Source of the DNA: Spirochaetaceae bacterium
GTDB lineage: Bacteria > Spirochaetota > Leptospiria > Leptospirales > Leptonemataceae
NCBI GenBank assembly: GCA_002730875.1
Contig: PCBI01000003.1
Coordinates: forward strand, 128,273-192,272
Direction: 5' to 3'
DNA: 64,000 nucleotides
In this document: positions 1 to 8,401 of the stretch, piece by piece
Layout of the letters: each line of letters begins with the position of its first letter
Position numbering within the stretch: position 1 is the first letter of the stretch
Translations under genes and position numbers: made by a program
Notes under the pieces: generated by a model
What the model was told of the DNA's origin: nothing
Databases searched by the model: none
The model's input: the letters and a program-made list of their open reading frames with translations, nothing else

Positions 1-507
1 TTCTATCTGGTGCTCAGCGCCCTGGTCCCCTATAAACGAATCGATCTGGCGGTGGAGGCATTCAATGCTTCGGGCCGAAAGCTCATCATTGCCGGGAAAG
101 GCCCGGAGGAGAAGAAACTGAAGGCCATGGCAAAACAGAATGTGGAGTTTCTGGGTCATGTGGATAAGGCCGGGATTCGAAGTCTCTACGAAACCAGCCG
201 TGGACTTCTCTTTCCGGGGGTAGAAGACTTTGGTATTGTACCGGTGGAAGCTCAGGCTGCTGGCTGTCCGGTAATTGCCCTGGGAAAAGGCGGCGCCCTG
301 GAAACCGTCATCAACGGAAAGACCGGAGTATTCTTTGAAGATGAATCGGCGAAATCATTGAATTCGGCGATAGAACAAAGAGAGGCTTTGAGATTCAAGG
401 CGGCGGACTTCGCACGCAATGCTTCCCGCTTTAGCAAAGACGCTTTTCATCGGGGGATGCTCCTGAGTGTGGAGCGAGCCCAGAAGTCGGTGGGACTCAA
501 GGTTTAA
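1..507 (+). CDS. Glycosyltransferase family 4, C-terminal part (5' end outside window)
   Basis: The reading frame is already open at base 1, so the start lies to the left of the window. The visible 168 residues form the nucleotide-sugar-binding lobe of a GT-B fold glycosyltransferase. They open with the VPYKRIDLA segment that begins this lobe in GT4 enzymes. EDFGIVPVEAQAAG follows, with the E-x7-E pair at fragment residues 75 and 83 that binds the donor sugar phosphate. Such enzymes move hexoses from nucleotide sugars onto lipid-linked or surface polysaccharides; donor and acceptor cannot be read from this fragment. The GTG at base 10 lies inside the fold and is not the real start. The next gene begins 32 bases after the stop. 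Confidence 0.9.
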   Translation, partial: FYLVLSALVPYKRIDLAVEAFNASGRKLIIAGKGPEEKKLKAMAKQNVEFLGHVDKAGIRSLYETSRGLLFPGVEDFGIVPVEAQAAGCPVIALGKGGALETVINGKTGVFFEDESAKSLNSAIEQREALRFKAADFARNASRFSKDAFHRGMLLSVERAQKSVGLKV

Positions 508-539
508 GGCAACCGGAAAATGTCATCCCGGAGTAAGAC

Positions 540-1589
540 GTGAAAATTCTATTTGTAACAGATATACATGATGCATTGAAAGAACTCAGGGTTCTACTAT
601 CGAGCACAGAGGCGGATCTGTACCTCCTTTGCGGCGATATTCTTTACCATGCCTTCTACGACGAAGATAAGATCTATGATTTCGTCTGTCTGCAGGAGGA
701 GTTTTATTCCGAGGCCAAGCAGCAGGGACGTCGCATTCTTCCCTACGACCTTGCCACAGAAATGTTACGATACCCCAACCGAAAAGGCAAGGAAGCGGAA
801 GACTGGAACCTAAAGGCAGCGGAATATCGAATGCTCTTTCATAAGGCGGGGAAAACCATGAAAGAGAAATATGAACTGATTGAAGAGATCATAGAGAAAT
901 ACGGAAACGCATCCTGCCTCATGCTTCCTGGTAACTATGACATAGACCTTCGCTACACCCGTCTCGCTCACAGAGATTTACATCACAAGGAAGTAGACCT
1001 GAACGGACTCAAGTTCGCCGGATATGGCGGAGCCCCCATCGCCACCTCCGGCATTCCGGAAAAGCTGGCCATTACCTATCATGAGTCCAGAGAAAACGGA
1101 GACCTGTATTCTGAACCCGAGGAGTTCTTCGAGCAAAGTCAGCCGGACATTATGGTGCTACACAATCCGGCCTATGGTTTCTTCGACCGGGTACCCACCA
1201 TCGGTCATGTAGGCTCCCCGGGAATCCGAAATTATCTGGATCGTCATTCCGCCTCGCTGGTGGTATCCGGCCATGTACATGAAGACTACGGAATCGCGCG
1301 AAAAAAAGACGGAACCATATTTCTGAATCCATCCAACTTCGGCGGAGTGGATTCCCCGTACGGATGGCAACCGGGGGGCGTCTTTGCGGAAATAACAATG
1401 GAGGGCCGTAACTTCCGCGAGCTCAAGCTACGCAGACTGGAGGGAAAGGAAGTCCAGGATCTGCTTCTGGTTACGCTGGAAGGAGAAGAATTAAAGGCCC
1501 GGGCGCTCAAGGACCTGGAGAAATCCCATCTGGATTTAAGCGGTTTTCTCCGCGATCATGCGGGACAACCCGTGGAGCTTTTTTCGTGA
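540..1589 (+). CDS. Metallophosphoesterase family protein
   Basis: This is a calcineurin-like metallophosphoesterase of 349 residues. The metal-binding blocks appear in order: D-x-H in FVTDIHD (residues 6-11), the GD of LLCGDIL (about 29-35), a GNYD variant of the GNHD block in the first half, and GHVH in VSGHVHED near residue 245. These residues normally bind two metal ions for phosphomonoester or phosphodiester hydrolysis; the substrate is not evident. There is no signal peptide, so it should be cytoplasmic. The start is GTG with GGAG a few bases upstream. Its stop overlaps the start of the nucleotidyltransferase gene (GTGA), so the two are probably translated together. A long charged helical stretch between the GD and GNYD blocks makes it larger than a minimal family member. 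Confidence 0.85.
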   Translation: MKILFVTDIHDALKELRVLLSSTEADLYLLCGDILYHAFYDEDKIYDFVCLQEEFYSEAKQQGRRILPYDLATEMLRYPNRKGKEAEDWNLKAAEYRMLFHKAGKTMKEKYELIEEIIEKYGNASCLMLPGNYDIDLRYTRLAHRDLHHKEVDLNGLKFAGYGGAPIATSGIPEKLAITYHESRENGDLYSEPEEFFEQSQPDIMVLHNPAYGFFDRVPTIGHVGSPGIRNYLDRHSASLVVSGHVHEDYGIARKKDGTIFLNPSNFGGVDSPYGWQPGGVFAEITMEGRNFRELKLRRLEGKEVQDLLLVTLEGEELKARALKDLEKSHLDLSGFLRDHAGQPVELFS

Positions 1590-2284
1590 ACCCTTTCGCT
1601 CAGCATCCGGTTATCGAAGATTACAATCTAATCAAGCGATACTTCCGGGAGTACGAAACCTCTCATAGCAAGAACCGTATGAGAGACTTTCGGAAATTTG
1701 CCCGCATGATCCAGGAAGCGGGATACCAGGTGGCCTTCGACTTTGTAGGGTCGGTGAATTTTGGCCAGGCTGATACAAATTCCGATGTGGACTTTGTATT
1801 GTATCTGGCCTGCGAAAAGAACTATGCCGGTGAATGCGACGATGTCCATTGTCGTACCAGACATCAGATAGAAAACCTGCTCATTCGCACCCTCATTCGA
1901 GAGTACGTGGTCCGGCCGTACGAAATTCAGGTAGTGGACTGTATGAACCTGAATCTACTACATGCAGAGCTGGAAAGAGGCGATCCCATGTCGCCCGCTT
2001 TGTTCCGATTTGCTTTTTACCGTTCCATTTGCCGGGCGGTGAATGCCCGGGTGCTCAAGCCCTATCAGAACAGGCTCATGTCCAATCCGGCGCTGGTAAA
2101 TGGTCTCCGTTCCGAACTGGGAGCAGTATTCGATGGTTTGAACCGATGGTCCCCCCACAGTATTTCCTTCAGTAAATACAAGAGTCGGCTGGAGGATCTG
2201 GGAGTTCGTATCCCGGATTCCATGTTGGAGAAGATCCGGTCCCACCTGGCCTTCGGAAAGGACCACATGGCCGACGGAATCTGA
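1586..2284 (+). CDS. Nucleotidyltransferase-fold protein (Pol beta type)
   Basis: A 232-residue protein with the Pol-beta nucleotidyltransferase signature: G55-S56, then about ten residues, then D67-x-D69 (NSDVDFVLY). A likely third carboxylate follows at D118 in EIQVVD. These residues hold the two metals that drive nucleotide transfer. The rest is helical and matches nothing I recognise. The GTG start overlaps the stop of the metallophosphoesterase gene, so the two products may act on the same molecule, one adding and one removing a phosphate or nucleotide; that pairing is inference. Alternatives include an adenylyltransferase of small molecules or an MNT-like protein, but no HEPN partner is adjacent. 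Confidence 0.75.
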   Translation: MNPFAQHPVIEDYNLIKRYFREYETSHSKNRMRDFRKFARMIQEAGYQVAFDFVGSVNFGQADTNSDVDFVLYLACEKNYAGECDDVHCRTRHQIENLLIRTLIREYVVRPYEIQVVDCMNLNLLHAELERGDPMSPALFRFAFYRSICRAVNARVLKPYQNRLMSNPALVNGLRSELGAVFDGLNRWSPHSISFSKYKSRLEDLGVRIPDSMLEKIRSHLAFGKDHMADGI

Positions 2285-2310
2285 AGAAAGAATCTGAAAA
2301 CCGGGTAAGA

Positions 2311-2360
2311 GGACTCCTTTCAGGGGCAGCGGAGTGAAACTGATTTAGTCCGGGGAGTCC
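2311..2360. other. Imperfect-loop inverted repeat in the gap before msrA
   Basis: GGACTCC at 2311-2317 is matched by GGAGTCC at 2354-2360, separated by 36 bases. It lies between the nucleotidyltransferase stop and msrA. It could terminate the upstream pair of genes, but no T-run follows. The rest of the 183-base gap shows no gene. Confidence 0.3.
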
Positions 2361-2467
2361 GAGGAAGGAATTCCCACAGAAGCGTTGAGAGGACCTCCGC
2401 CCCCTGTTTTGTGGCGTGGCCCCTAAATCGCTTTCCAAATGCGGGATGAATCGTTATTTATAGAAAC

Positions 2468-2980
2468 ATGAGTGAACGGGCAACCCTGGGCGGAGGCTGT
2501 TTCTGGTGTCTGGAAGCGGTATTTCAAAGAATCAAAGGCGTGGAATCGGTAGTGTCGGGATATGCGGCCGGCAATGTTCCCAATCCGGATTATCGATCCG
2601 TCTGCTCTGGAAAGACGGGACATGCAGAAGTAGTCCAGATTGCTTTTGACCCGGAGCAGGTGAGCTTTGAACAGATTCTGGAAGTGTTCTGGGCGTCGCA
2701 CGATCCCACTACGCTAAACAGGCAGGGAAACGACGTAGGCACACAGTACCGATCCATCATTCTAACCCACGATGCAAAACAGGAAGAACTGGCCCGGAAA
2801 TCCATCGAAACCTGGCAACCTCAGTTTGACAGTCCGATTGTGACTCAGGTGGAGCCGTTGGAGAAGTTCTACCCGGCGGAAGATTATCATCAGGACTACT
2901 TTAATCAGAATCCGGGAAACCCGTACTGTACCTTTGTGATTCAGCCCAAGCTGCAGAAACTGGGCATGCCCACGCGCTAG
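2468..2980 (+). CDS. msrA: Peptide-methionine (S)-S-oxide reductase
   Basis: MsrA reduces the S-epimer of methionine sulfoxide, free or in proteins, using thioredoxin. The 170-residue protein begins with the family hallmark GGGCFWC (residues 8-14); Cys11 is the catalytic nucleophile. It continues with the conserved SGYAAG, HAEVVQI and FW-x-x-HDPT blocks, and ends with a YHQDYF segment. No cysteine follows in the C-terminal tail, so this is a short form without the extra resolving cysteines of E. coli MsrA. No signal peptide, so cytoplasmic. It stands alone, convergent with the ClbS-like gene 43 bases downstream. It fits the redox-repair theme seen again at 39-45 kb. Confidence 0.95.
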   Translation: MSERATLGGGCFWCLEAVFQRIKGVESVVSGYAAGNVPNPDYRSVCSGKTGHAEVVQIAFDPEQVSFEQILEVFWASHDPTTLNRQGNDVGTQYRSIILTHDAKQEELARKSIETWQPQFDSPIVTQVEPLEKFYPAEDYHQDYFNQNPGNPYCTFVIQPKLQKLGMPTR

Positions 2981-3023
2981 AATAAGTTCGCTCGGACAGG
3001 ACTACTTCTTAGCAGCCAGCGCA

Positions 3024-3521
3024 CTACTTCTGTGACTTCTTCCAGTCCTTGATCTTTTTTTGACCCCAGCGGTAATGGCTGATGATGGCGGCCGCCATAT
3101 ATGTGGTGATAGCATTCTTTCCGCACCAGGCAAACTGTGCCGGCTCCAGTAGCTGTTTTTCGCTCAGGCTTACGGCCAGATCATAAAGCTTCTTGTGCGT
3201 GGCTTTCATCTTCTTTTCCGCTTCCGCGGCGCTCGTGCTATGGTAGCGCTCGTAAATCGCATGATTCAGGGCCGGGGTTTCCGACCATTTGTAACCCGGG
3301 GCCGGCATCTCTACCGGTCCCTTCTGTCCCTGCTTATGCCAGAGAAGCACCATATTATGCCATTCATGGATATGCGCCATCATGTCTTTAACGGTCCAGC
3401 CATCGCCCCAGACTCCAGGCTTTTCGCGGTCTGCCGCATCCAGACTCTTGAGCAATTCCAGGAATTTATTCCATTCCAGATCTACTGTGTTCAAAAAGTC
3501 CGCTTTATCTTTAAACTTCAT
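3024..3521 (-). CDS. ClbS/DfsB family four-helix bundle protein
   Basis: A 165-residue helical protein with the features of the ClbS/DfsB (DUF1706) family: an N-terminal helix beginning with FKDKADFL, the block VWGDGWTVKDMMAHIHEWHNM (residues about 37-57), and a tryptophan-rich end. ClbS itself is a cyclopropane hydrolase that protects E. coli from colibactin, but most relatives are uncharacterised DinB-like helical bundles. No colibactin-like cluster is in this window, so a specific function should not be assumed. The start has an AGGGGA-type ribosome site. The gene is convergent with msrA and lies downstream of the osmoprotectant transporter operon, with 209 bases between them. Confidence 0.8.
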   Translation of the reverse strand: MKFKDKADFLNTVDLEWNKFLELLKSLDAADREKPGVWGDGWTVKDMMAHIHEWHNMVLLWHKQGQKGPVEMPAPGYKWSETPALNHAIYERYHSTSAAEAEKKMKATHKKLYDLAVSLSEKQLLEPAQFAWCGKNAITTYMAAAIISHYRWGQKKIKDWKKSQK

Positions 3522-3730
3522 AACAAGGTCCCCTACAGATCTGTTTGGTCAATTGGCCGCCGCCGGTAGATGTGCACTTTCAACAAGGCTCAAACCATCA
3601 GTTCAAGGATACGTCAATGCCCAGAACAAAAGCGGCACTTTCTGGATTTTCTAGATTGAGGAATGATACGCATTAACACACAACCATTTTTCCTTCTTTG
3701 TGCCGCTCACTGGCTACCAGAGGGAGCCGG

Positions 3731-4756
3731 CTACAAACCTGGATCTCCATTCGGTAGCAGCCCTTTCTCGCGCAAGTAGTTGCGGGCCACAAGAAAAGCT
3801 GGCCTGGAAAGGCCATCCACCCGGTAGTTCAATTCCTGCATGGATTCGTTATCCAGAAGTTCCGCTATCGGGGCAAGAATGGGCTGAATCTCCGGATGAT
3901 TCTTCAGAGTAGTAGCATGAACATTAAAGCAGGCATTGTACACCGGAAAGAAGTCCAGGTCGTCGTCCAGGACGTACAGGTCGTATTTCTTTAGCTTGCC
4001 ATCGGTAGAATAGATCATCGCCACATCGATTTGCTCTCTGGCAATAGATTCAAAGCTAAGCCCTATCTCCATGGTGCGAACTTGCTCTGGCGTCAGTTTC
4101 AGGCCATAGGCTCTGGCCATTTCCTTGAATCCGTCCGGCCTTTCATAGAACTCATGGTCCACTCCGAAAATCAGCTCACCCGGATGCTTTCTGTTGTAGC
4201 GAGCCAGAGCGCTCAGCGTTGTTCCAATCTGGCGCTGGTCCGCCTTTCGCACCGCCATGGCGTAGGTATTGTTCACGCTGGATTTTTCCAGCCATGCAAT
4301 ATTGTTCTTCCGGTCCAGTTTCCGCACGGTTTCATAGAGCTCCTGGCCAGAAAGCATTTGTCCTTGTTGCTTCAGATATAGAGTGTAGGCGGTGCCTGTG
4401 TATTCAGGGTACATATCAATCTGATGAGCCAGCAACGCCTGACGGGCAATCATACTGCCAACGCCGAATCGTTCCAGGACAGTGTATCCCCTGTCCTGTA
4501 GCAATAGACTGGCCATACTGCTCATAATGAACGATTCAGTAAACGGCTTGGATCCGATTACGATAGTGTTCGGACTTCGCATACAGGACACCGAGATCAA
4601 AATCCAGCATGCAAGTACAATGAACTTCCGCGATCGATCCAGAGCCGCAAAGACCGGCCCATTCCCAATCCGCCAGAGGCCAGGAAATCCGGAAGCCCTG
4701 CGCCTGACGAAAGCGAAGCCCGTTGAGCCAAAAAAGATGTTACGCCGGTATTTCAT
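3731..4756 (-). CDS. Osmoprotectant ABC transporter substrate-binding protein (OpuBC/OpuCC type)
   Basis: The last gene of the four-gene importer operon encodes the binding protein that captures glycine betaine, choline or similar quaternary amines. The mature part starts NTIVIGSKPFTES, typical of OpuBC/OpuCC/OsmF, followed by the conserved DMYPEYTGTAY block. A lipobox-like ISVSC ends a hydrophobic segment at residue 58 (FIVLACWILISVSC), so it is probably a lipoprotein. The ATG overlaps the stop of the permease gene (ATGA), which supports this start, but it leaves about 40 residues before the hydrophobic segment. That is long for a signal peptide; a later non-ATG start is possible. Mature length is normal for the family. 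Confidence 0.88.
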   Translation of the reverse strand: MKYRRNIFFGSTGFAFVRRRASGFPGLWRIGNGPVFAALDRSRKFIVLACWILISVSCMRSPNTIVIGSKPFTESFIMSSMASLLLQDRGYTVLERFGVGSMIARQALLAHQIDMYPEYTGTAYTLYLKQQGQMLSGQELYETVRKLDRKNNIAWLEKSSVNNTYAMAVRKADQRQIGTTLSALARYNRKHPGELIFGVDHEFYERPDGFKEMARAYGLKLTPEQVRTMEIGLSFESIAREQIDVAMIYSTDGKLKKYDLYVLDDDLDFFPVYNACFNVHATTLKNHPEIQPILAPIAELLDNESMQELNYRVDGLSRPAFLVARNYLREKGLLPNGDPGL

Positions 4757-5382
4757 GCATATTTATGGAACGATCGCTGTAGCAAGGCCAGGGCTCCATC
4801 CACAGTCAGAGCCAGCAGGGCGCAAAGTACCGCCCCTGCAAAAATCATGTCGATTCTATACAGCTTCAATCCCATGAAGATGAGATCCCCGAGCCCGCCG
4901 CCTCCAATAATAGAAGCGATGGTGGCCGCTCCAATGTTAATGGTGGCGGCGCTTCGAATCCCGGCCATTATGATAGGCGCGGCCAGGGGCATACGCACTT
5001 TGCCCAGAATCTGAAGCTGGGTAAAGCCCATCCCCCGACCGGCTTGAATAACGGAATCCGGCACCGAGGTCAGGCCGGATACAGTATTAAAAAGAATGGG
5101 AACGATGCTATAGAGATAGAGAGCCAGGATTACCGGCACCGCTCCTATACCGGCAAACAGAAATGCAAGAGCGATTACGGCCACGGGAGGTATCGCCTGC
5201 GTAGCTGCCGAAAAGGAAAGCACGGAACTGGAGTATCGCTCCAGAGCCGGGGATGCAACGATGGAGCCCAGAACCAGACCCGTAATCACGGCCAGTCCGA
5301 GAGAAAAGCCAAACAAACCAATATGCTGAAAGAGCAAATAGGCTACACGGTCAATATTTTCGATTCCGTAGCTGAGAATCAC
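4753..5382 (-). CDS. Osmoprotectant ABC transporter permease (second)
   Basis: A 209-residue inner-membrane permease of the OpuBB/OpuBD type with five to six hydrophobic helices. The family core is clear: SFSAATQAIPPVAVIALAF, a tyrosine-rich loop, and the ATPase-contact EAA region near GMGFTQLQILGKVRMPLAAP. This is followed by the glycine run IIGGGGLGDLI seen in OpuBB and OpuBD. It would pair with the other permease (6448-7080) to form the channel. Its ATG overlaps the end of the ATPase gene by four bases and its stop overlaps the start of the binding protein gene, so the operon is translationally coupled throughout. Which of the two permeases corresponds to BB and which to BD cannot be decided from order alone. 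Confidence 0.9.
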   Translation of the reverse strand: MILSYGIENIDRVAYLLFQHIGLFGFSLGLAVITGLVLGSIVASPALERYSSSVLSFSAATQAIPPVAVIALAFLFAGIGAVPVILALYLYSIVPILFNTVSGLTSVPDSVIQAGRGMGFTQLQILGKVRMPLAAPIIMAGIRSAATINIGAATIASIIGGGGLGDLIFMGLKLYRIDMIFAGAVLCALLALTVDGALALLQRSFHKYA

Positions 5383-6455
5383 AATGAGGCAACCTCCTCC
5401 ACCAGCTTTTCCAGTCGAATTACTCCGATAAGGGTCCGGGACTTTCCAGTAACCGGTAGCAACCGCTCGCCGGTTTCCAGCATCATCGAAAGAGTCTCCC
5501 TTAAATCCATCTTTCGGTCCAGGTGCAAAGGCTTTGCATCGCGTACCACTCTATCGCCGTCCAGATAGTACCGCCCCGTTAGAGCCCCTGTTTCAGACAC
5601 AAGAAAAGCAATGGTTTCGCCCGCGCTATTCAGAGCAATCTTCGCATTCTCAGGCGACGATTGAGATTCCGGCAGCGTCACGACGCCATCCATACTCGCG
5701 TATTCGCTGTTTTTTTTCAGCGAGAGGATTTGAATTCGACGATCCTTTCCCAGGAGCTCAGCCACGAAATCAGACTCAGGATTGGACAGTATCTGTTCCG
5801 GGGTATCGAATTGCAGAATCTGTCCCGCATTCAGAATGGCCACCGCATCGCCCAGTTTTACAGCTTCCTGCATGTCGTGGGTCACAAACACGATGGTCTT
5901 TCGCAACTCCTCCTGTATACCCAGGAAAGTATTATGAATTGTACTTCGATTGATGGGATCGATGGCGCCGAATGGTTCGTCCATGAGCAGAATATCGGGA
6001 TCCGCGGCCAGGGCCCGTGCCAGGCCTACCCTTTGTCTTTCGCCGCCAGAAAGCTCCGCCGGATATCTTTGCACGTAGCTTTCATCAAGGGTGACAAGGT
6101 CTAAAAGCTCCATAACCCTGTCTTTGATTCTATGTTCCGGCCATTTTAGAAGCCGGGGTACCAGAGCAATGTTTTCGAAAATACTGTAATGAGGAAAAAG
6201 TCCTACTTCCTGGATGGCATAACCAATGCTGCGTCGCAGCTCCACGGGATCGCGATCCGAAACGGGGCTGCCATTGATCGAAACCGTCCCGGAGTCCGGA
6301 TCTTCCAGGCGGTTGATCATCTTCATCAAAGTGGTCTTGCCGCATCCGGACGGCCCAATAAGCACGGAGATTTGACCGGCCGGGAAACCTATCGTGATCC
6401 CGTCCGCAGCCATGGTTTCTCCGAAACGCTTGTAAACATTATTGAATTCAATCAC
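5379..6455 (-). CDS. Osmoprotectant ABC transporter ATP-binding protein with CBS region
   Basis: The ATPase of the importer, 358 residues. Walker A is GPSGCGKTT (about residues 34-42), the signature is LSGGERQRVGLARAL, Walker B is ILLMDEPFGAID, and the switch histidine lies in VFVTHDMQEA. After about residue 240 the sequence becomes a CBS-like tail ending in LLPVTGKSRTLIGVIRLEKLVEE. In OpuA and OpuC transporters, tandem CBS domains sense ionic strength and gate the transporter; here the first CBS unit is poorly conserved. That the tail senses salt is known for the family and inferred for this protein. It overlaps both neighbouring permease genes (8 and 4 bases). Confidence 0.93.
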   Translation of the reverse strand: MIEFNNVYKRFGETMAADGITIGFPAGQISVLIGPSGCGKTTLMKMINRLEDPDSGTVSINGSPVSDRDPVELRRSIGYAIQEVGLFPHYSIFENIALVPRLLKWPEHRIKDRVMELLDLVTLDESYVQRYPAELSGGERQRVGLARALAADPDILLMDEPFGAIDPINRSTIHNTFLGIQEELRKTIVFVTHDMQEAVKLGDAVAILNAGQILQFDTPEQILSNPESDFVAELLGKDRRIQILSLKKNSEYASMDGVVTLPESQSSPENAKIALNSAGETIAFLVSETGALTGRYYLDGDRVVRDAKPLHLDRKMDLRETLSMMLETGERLLPVTGKSRTLIGVIRLEKLVEEVASL

Positions 6456-7080
6456 GCTTTTGCATCCTTTTCTCGAAAGACAGGAAGAGATAGTTCAATC
6501 CCACGCCCAGAACGGAAATCAGGATTGCGCCCGTAAGCACCATTTGAACGTTACTTCTTGCAATTCCAGAAAAAATGAAATATCCAAGTCCCCCGGCCGC
6601 CACCATGAAACCAAAAGCGGCCACGCCCACGCCCATTACAATAGCATTGCGAATACCGGCCATTATTGTGGGCATACTCAAAGGCGCTTTGATGCGAAAT
6701 AGGATTTGTGTACCGGTCATCCCCATGGAACGAGCGGCTGTAATCACCGAAGGATCCACAGAGTTTAGCGCAGTAGTAGTGTTTCTTACAACAGGAAGAA
6801 GCGAGTATAATGTAATGGCCACCACCGCCGGCGCCACACCGATTCCCATCTGTAGAGGCGCAAGAACAACAACCATGATGCCAAAGAGGGCCAGACCCGG
6901 AACGGTCATAATAGCGCTGGATAGAATCAATACAATGGACCGCGCTAACGGGCGATCCGCCACAAGAAAACCGGCGCCCACCCCGATTATCAATGCGAAG
7001 GGAAGACTATAGACGAGAATCAGGCAGTGTTGAACAGTTTCCAGGACAATCTTATCGTGATAGTAATTTAGAAACTCCAT
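6448..7080 (-). CDS. Osmoprotectant ABC transporter permease (first gene of operon)
   Basis: First gene of the transporter operon, a 210-residue permease with five to six membrane helices. It has the same core as the other permease: IMTVPGLALFGIMVVVL, the ARSMGMTGTQILFRIKAPLSMP coupling segment, and a glycine-rich end, VAAGGLGYFIFSG. The product should heterodimerise with the second permease. Its stop overlaps the ATPase gene by eight bases. The 207 bases upstream separate it from the divergent oxygenase gene and must hold its promoter; I could not pick out convincing -35/-10 boxes. Confidence 0.9.
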   Translation of the reverse strand: MEFLNYYHDKIVLETVQHCLILVYSLPFALIIGVGAGFLVADRPLARSIVLILSSAIMTVPGLALFGIMVVVLAPLQMGIGVAPAVVAITLYSLLPVVRNTTTALNSVDPSVITAARSMGMTGTQILFRIKAPLSMPTIMAGIRNAIVMGVGVAAFGFMVAAGGLGYFIFSGIARSNVQMVLTGAILISVLGVGLNYLFLSFEKRMQKRD

Positions 7081-7287
7081 TCAAAGGTCCCGTTACTCAG
7101 AATCGAATCTCTCAAAAAAGTGACAAGTAGAAATACCTTTGACCGTATTTCTGGCATCCAATCATACTGATCGCAAATATTCTGTCCAATAGCGGACCTC
7201 GTATCCTTATTGGGGCCCGGAAGCCACCGCCGGATTGCGGCAATACTCGCGGGCACCGCAAGATTAAAAGAACAAAACGAGTAGACG

Positions 7288-8238
7288 ATGGAATCGGTGA
7301 ATCTGGAAAACAGACCGGCAGATACTCCCGGAATGAAAAGACTTGCCCAAAAAGTGGGAAGGATGGCCAGCGATACAGGATTTCTCCTGCTGGAAGGACA
7401 CGGTATTGCGGAAGAGCTTATTGGACGTTGTTTCCTGGTTGCTCGTCAATTCTTTGCTATGGATTCCGAGGCCAAGAACCTTTTGGCCACCACCCGGTTT
7501 CGTCCGGAAAACCCCAATTCTTACAGGGGGTATTTTCCGCTATTGCAGGATGATCCCTCATTTAAAGAAGGCTTTGAATTTGGTAGATGCAGTTATCCGG
7601 ACCGATCATTTCCAGAAACAACTCTCTGGCCTGCCATTGTAGGCTTCAAGGAGACCATGCAAGAAATTCATCTTGAACTGAGCGCTCTGGCGGGTTACCT
7701 TCTGAAGCTACTTTCCATCTATCTGGATAAAGATCCGAGTTTCATGCAAGAAGACTTTCAGGATGGAATGTCTACCTTTCGCATCATCCACTACCCGGAA
7801 AAAGCAACAGGCGAAATAACCTCTCACCAGGGATTCTCCACACCGGATCACACGGACTCGGGCTTCATTACCCTGCTGATCCAGGACGATACCGGAGGTC
7901 TGGAAGCCCTTTGGCCGGACGGACACTGGAAAACCATTGAACCAGGCCCCGGAACCATTGTAATGAACCTGGGCGATTTGCTTTCATTTATCAGCGGGAA
8001 TACACTGAAAGCAACGCGACACCGTGTGAGATCTCCTTCCCGATCTCGAATAAGTATGCCTTTCTTCTATGAACCGTCGCCGGACACGTTGATTCCCTAC
8101 CCGGTGGCCCCCGGGGATAATGAATCTAAAGAGGTCAAGACGGGGAAACCTGGAAGGATTCGCTATGCCGACTATCTAACAGAAAAGATTCAGTCCTTTG
8201 GCGAATATTCGCATAAGAAATCTGACAGGTTAGCCTGA
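7288..8238 (+). CDS. 2-oxoglutarate/Fe(II)-dependent oxygenase, isopenicillin N synthase-like
   Basis: A 316-residue non-haem iron oxygenase of the isopenicillin N synthase/2OG dioxygenase family. The N-terminal DIOX_N-like part ends in FLLLEGHGI (about 32-40). The iron-binding triad is visible: H188 and D190 in STPDHTDSGF, and H245 in KATRHRV. R254 in the R-x-S motif (SRSRISMPFF) would bind 2-oxoglutarate. Bacterial relatives hydroxylate or desaturate small molecules, or make ethylene; the substrate is unknown here. Length is normal and there is no signal peptide. It is divergent from the osmoprotectant operon, which might hint at hydroxylation of an osmolyte (ectoine hydroxylase is also a 2OG enzyme but of a different subfamily); that is a guess. 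Confidence 0.88.
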   Translation: MESVNLENRPADTPGMKRLAQKVGRMASDTGFLLLEGHGIAEELIGRCFLVARQFFAMDSEAKNLLATTRFRPENPNSYRGYFPLLQDDPSFKEGFEFGRCSYPDRSFPETTLWPAIVGFKETMQEIHLELSALAGYLLKLLSIYLDKDPSFMQEDFQDGMSTFRIIHYPEKATGEITSHQGFSTPDHTDSGFITLLIQDDTGGLEALWPDGHWKTIEPGPGTIVMNLGDLLSFISGNTLKATRHRVRSPSRSRISMPFFYEPSPDTLIPYPVAPGDNESKEVKTGKPGRIRYADYLTEKIQSFGEYSHKKSDRLA

Positions 8239-8401
8239 TCTCTGGCTTCCTGACCAGAGCATACGCGGCATAGGCCTCAAGCGTGGAATGGCCCGCCGTG
8301 CAGGAGGGGCCCCGGATTCTGGATTGCCTGGGCGCCATTGCTGGATTATGCCTGCAGGTCAGCGCAGGACGGCGCCTTGAGCCATCAAGAGCAGACGCGC
8401 C

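Noticed and set aside
10-507. GTG at base 10 as the true start of the first gene
   Set aside because: The protein reads into the middle of a GT4 fold and the frame is open to base 1, so the gene starts outside the window.
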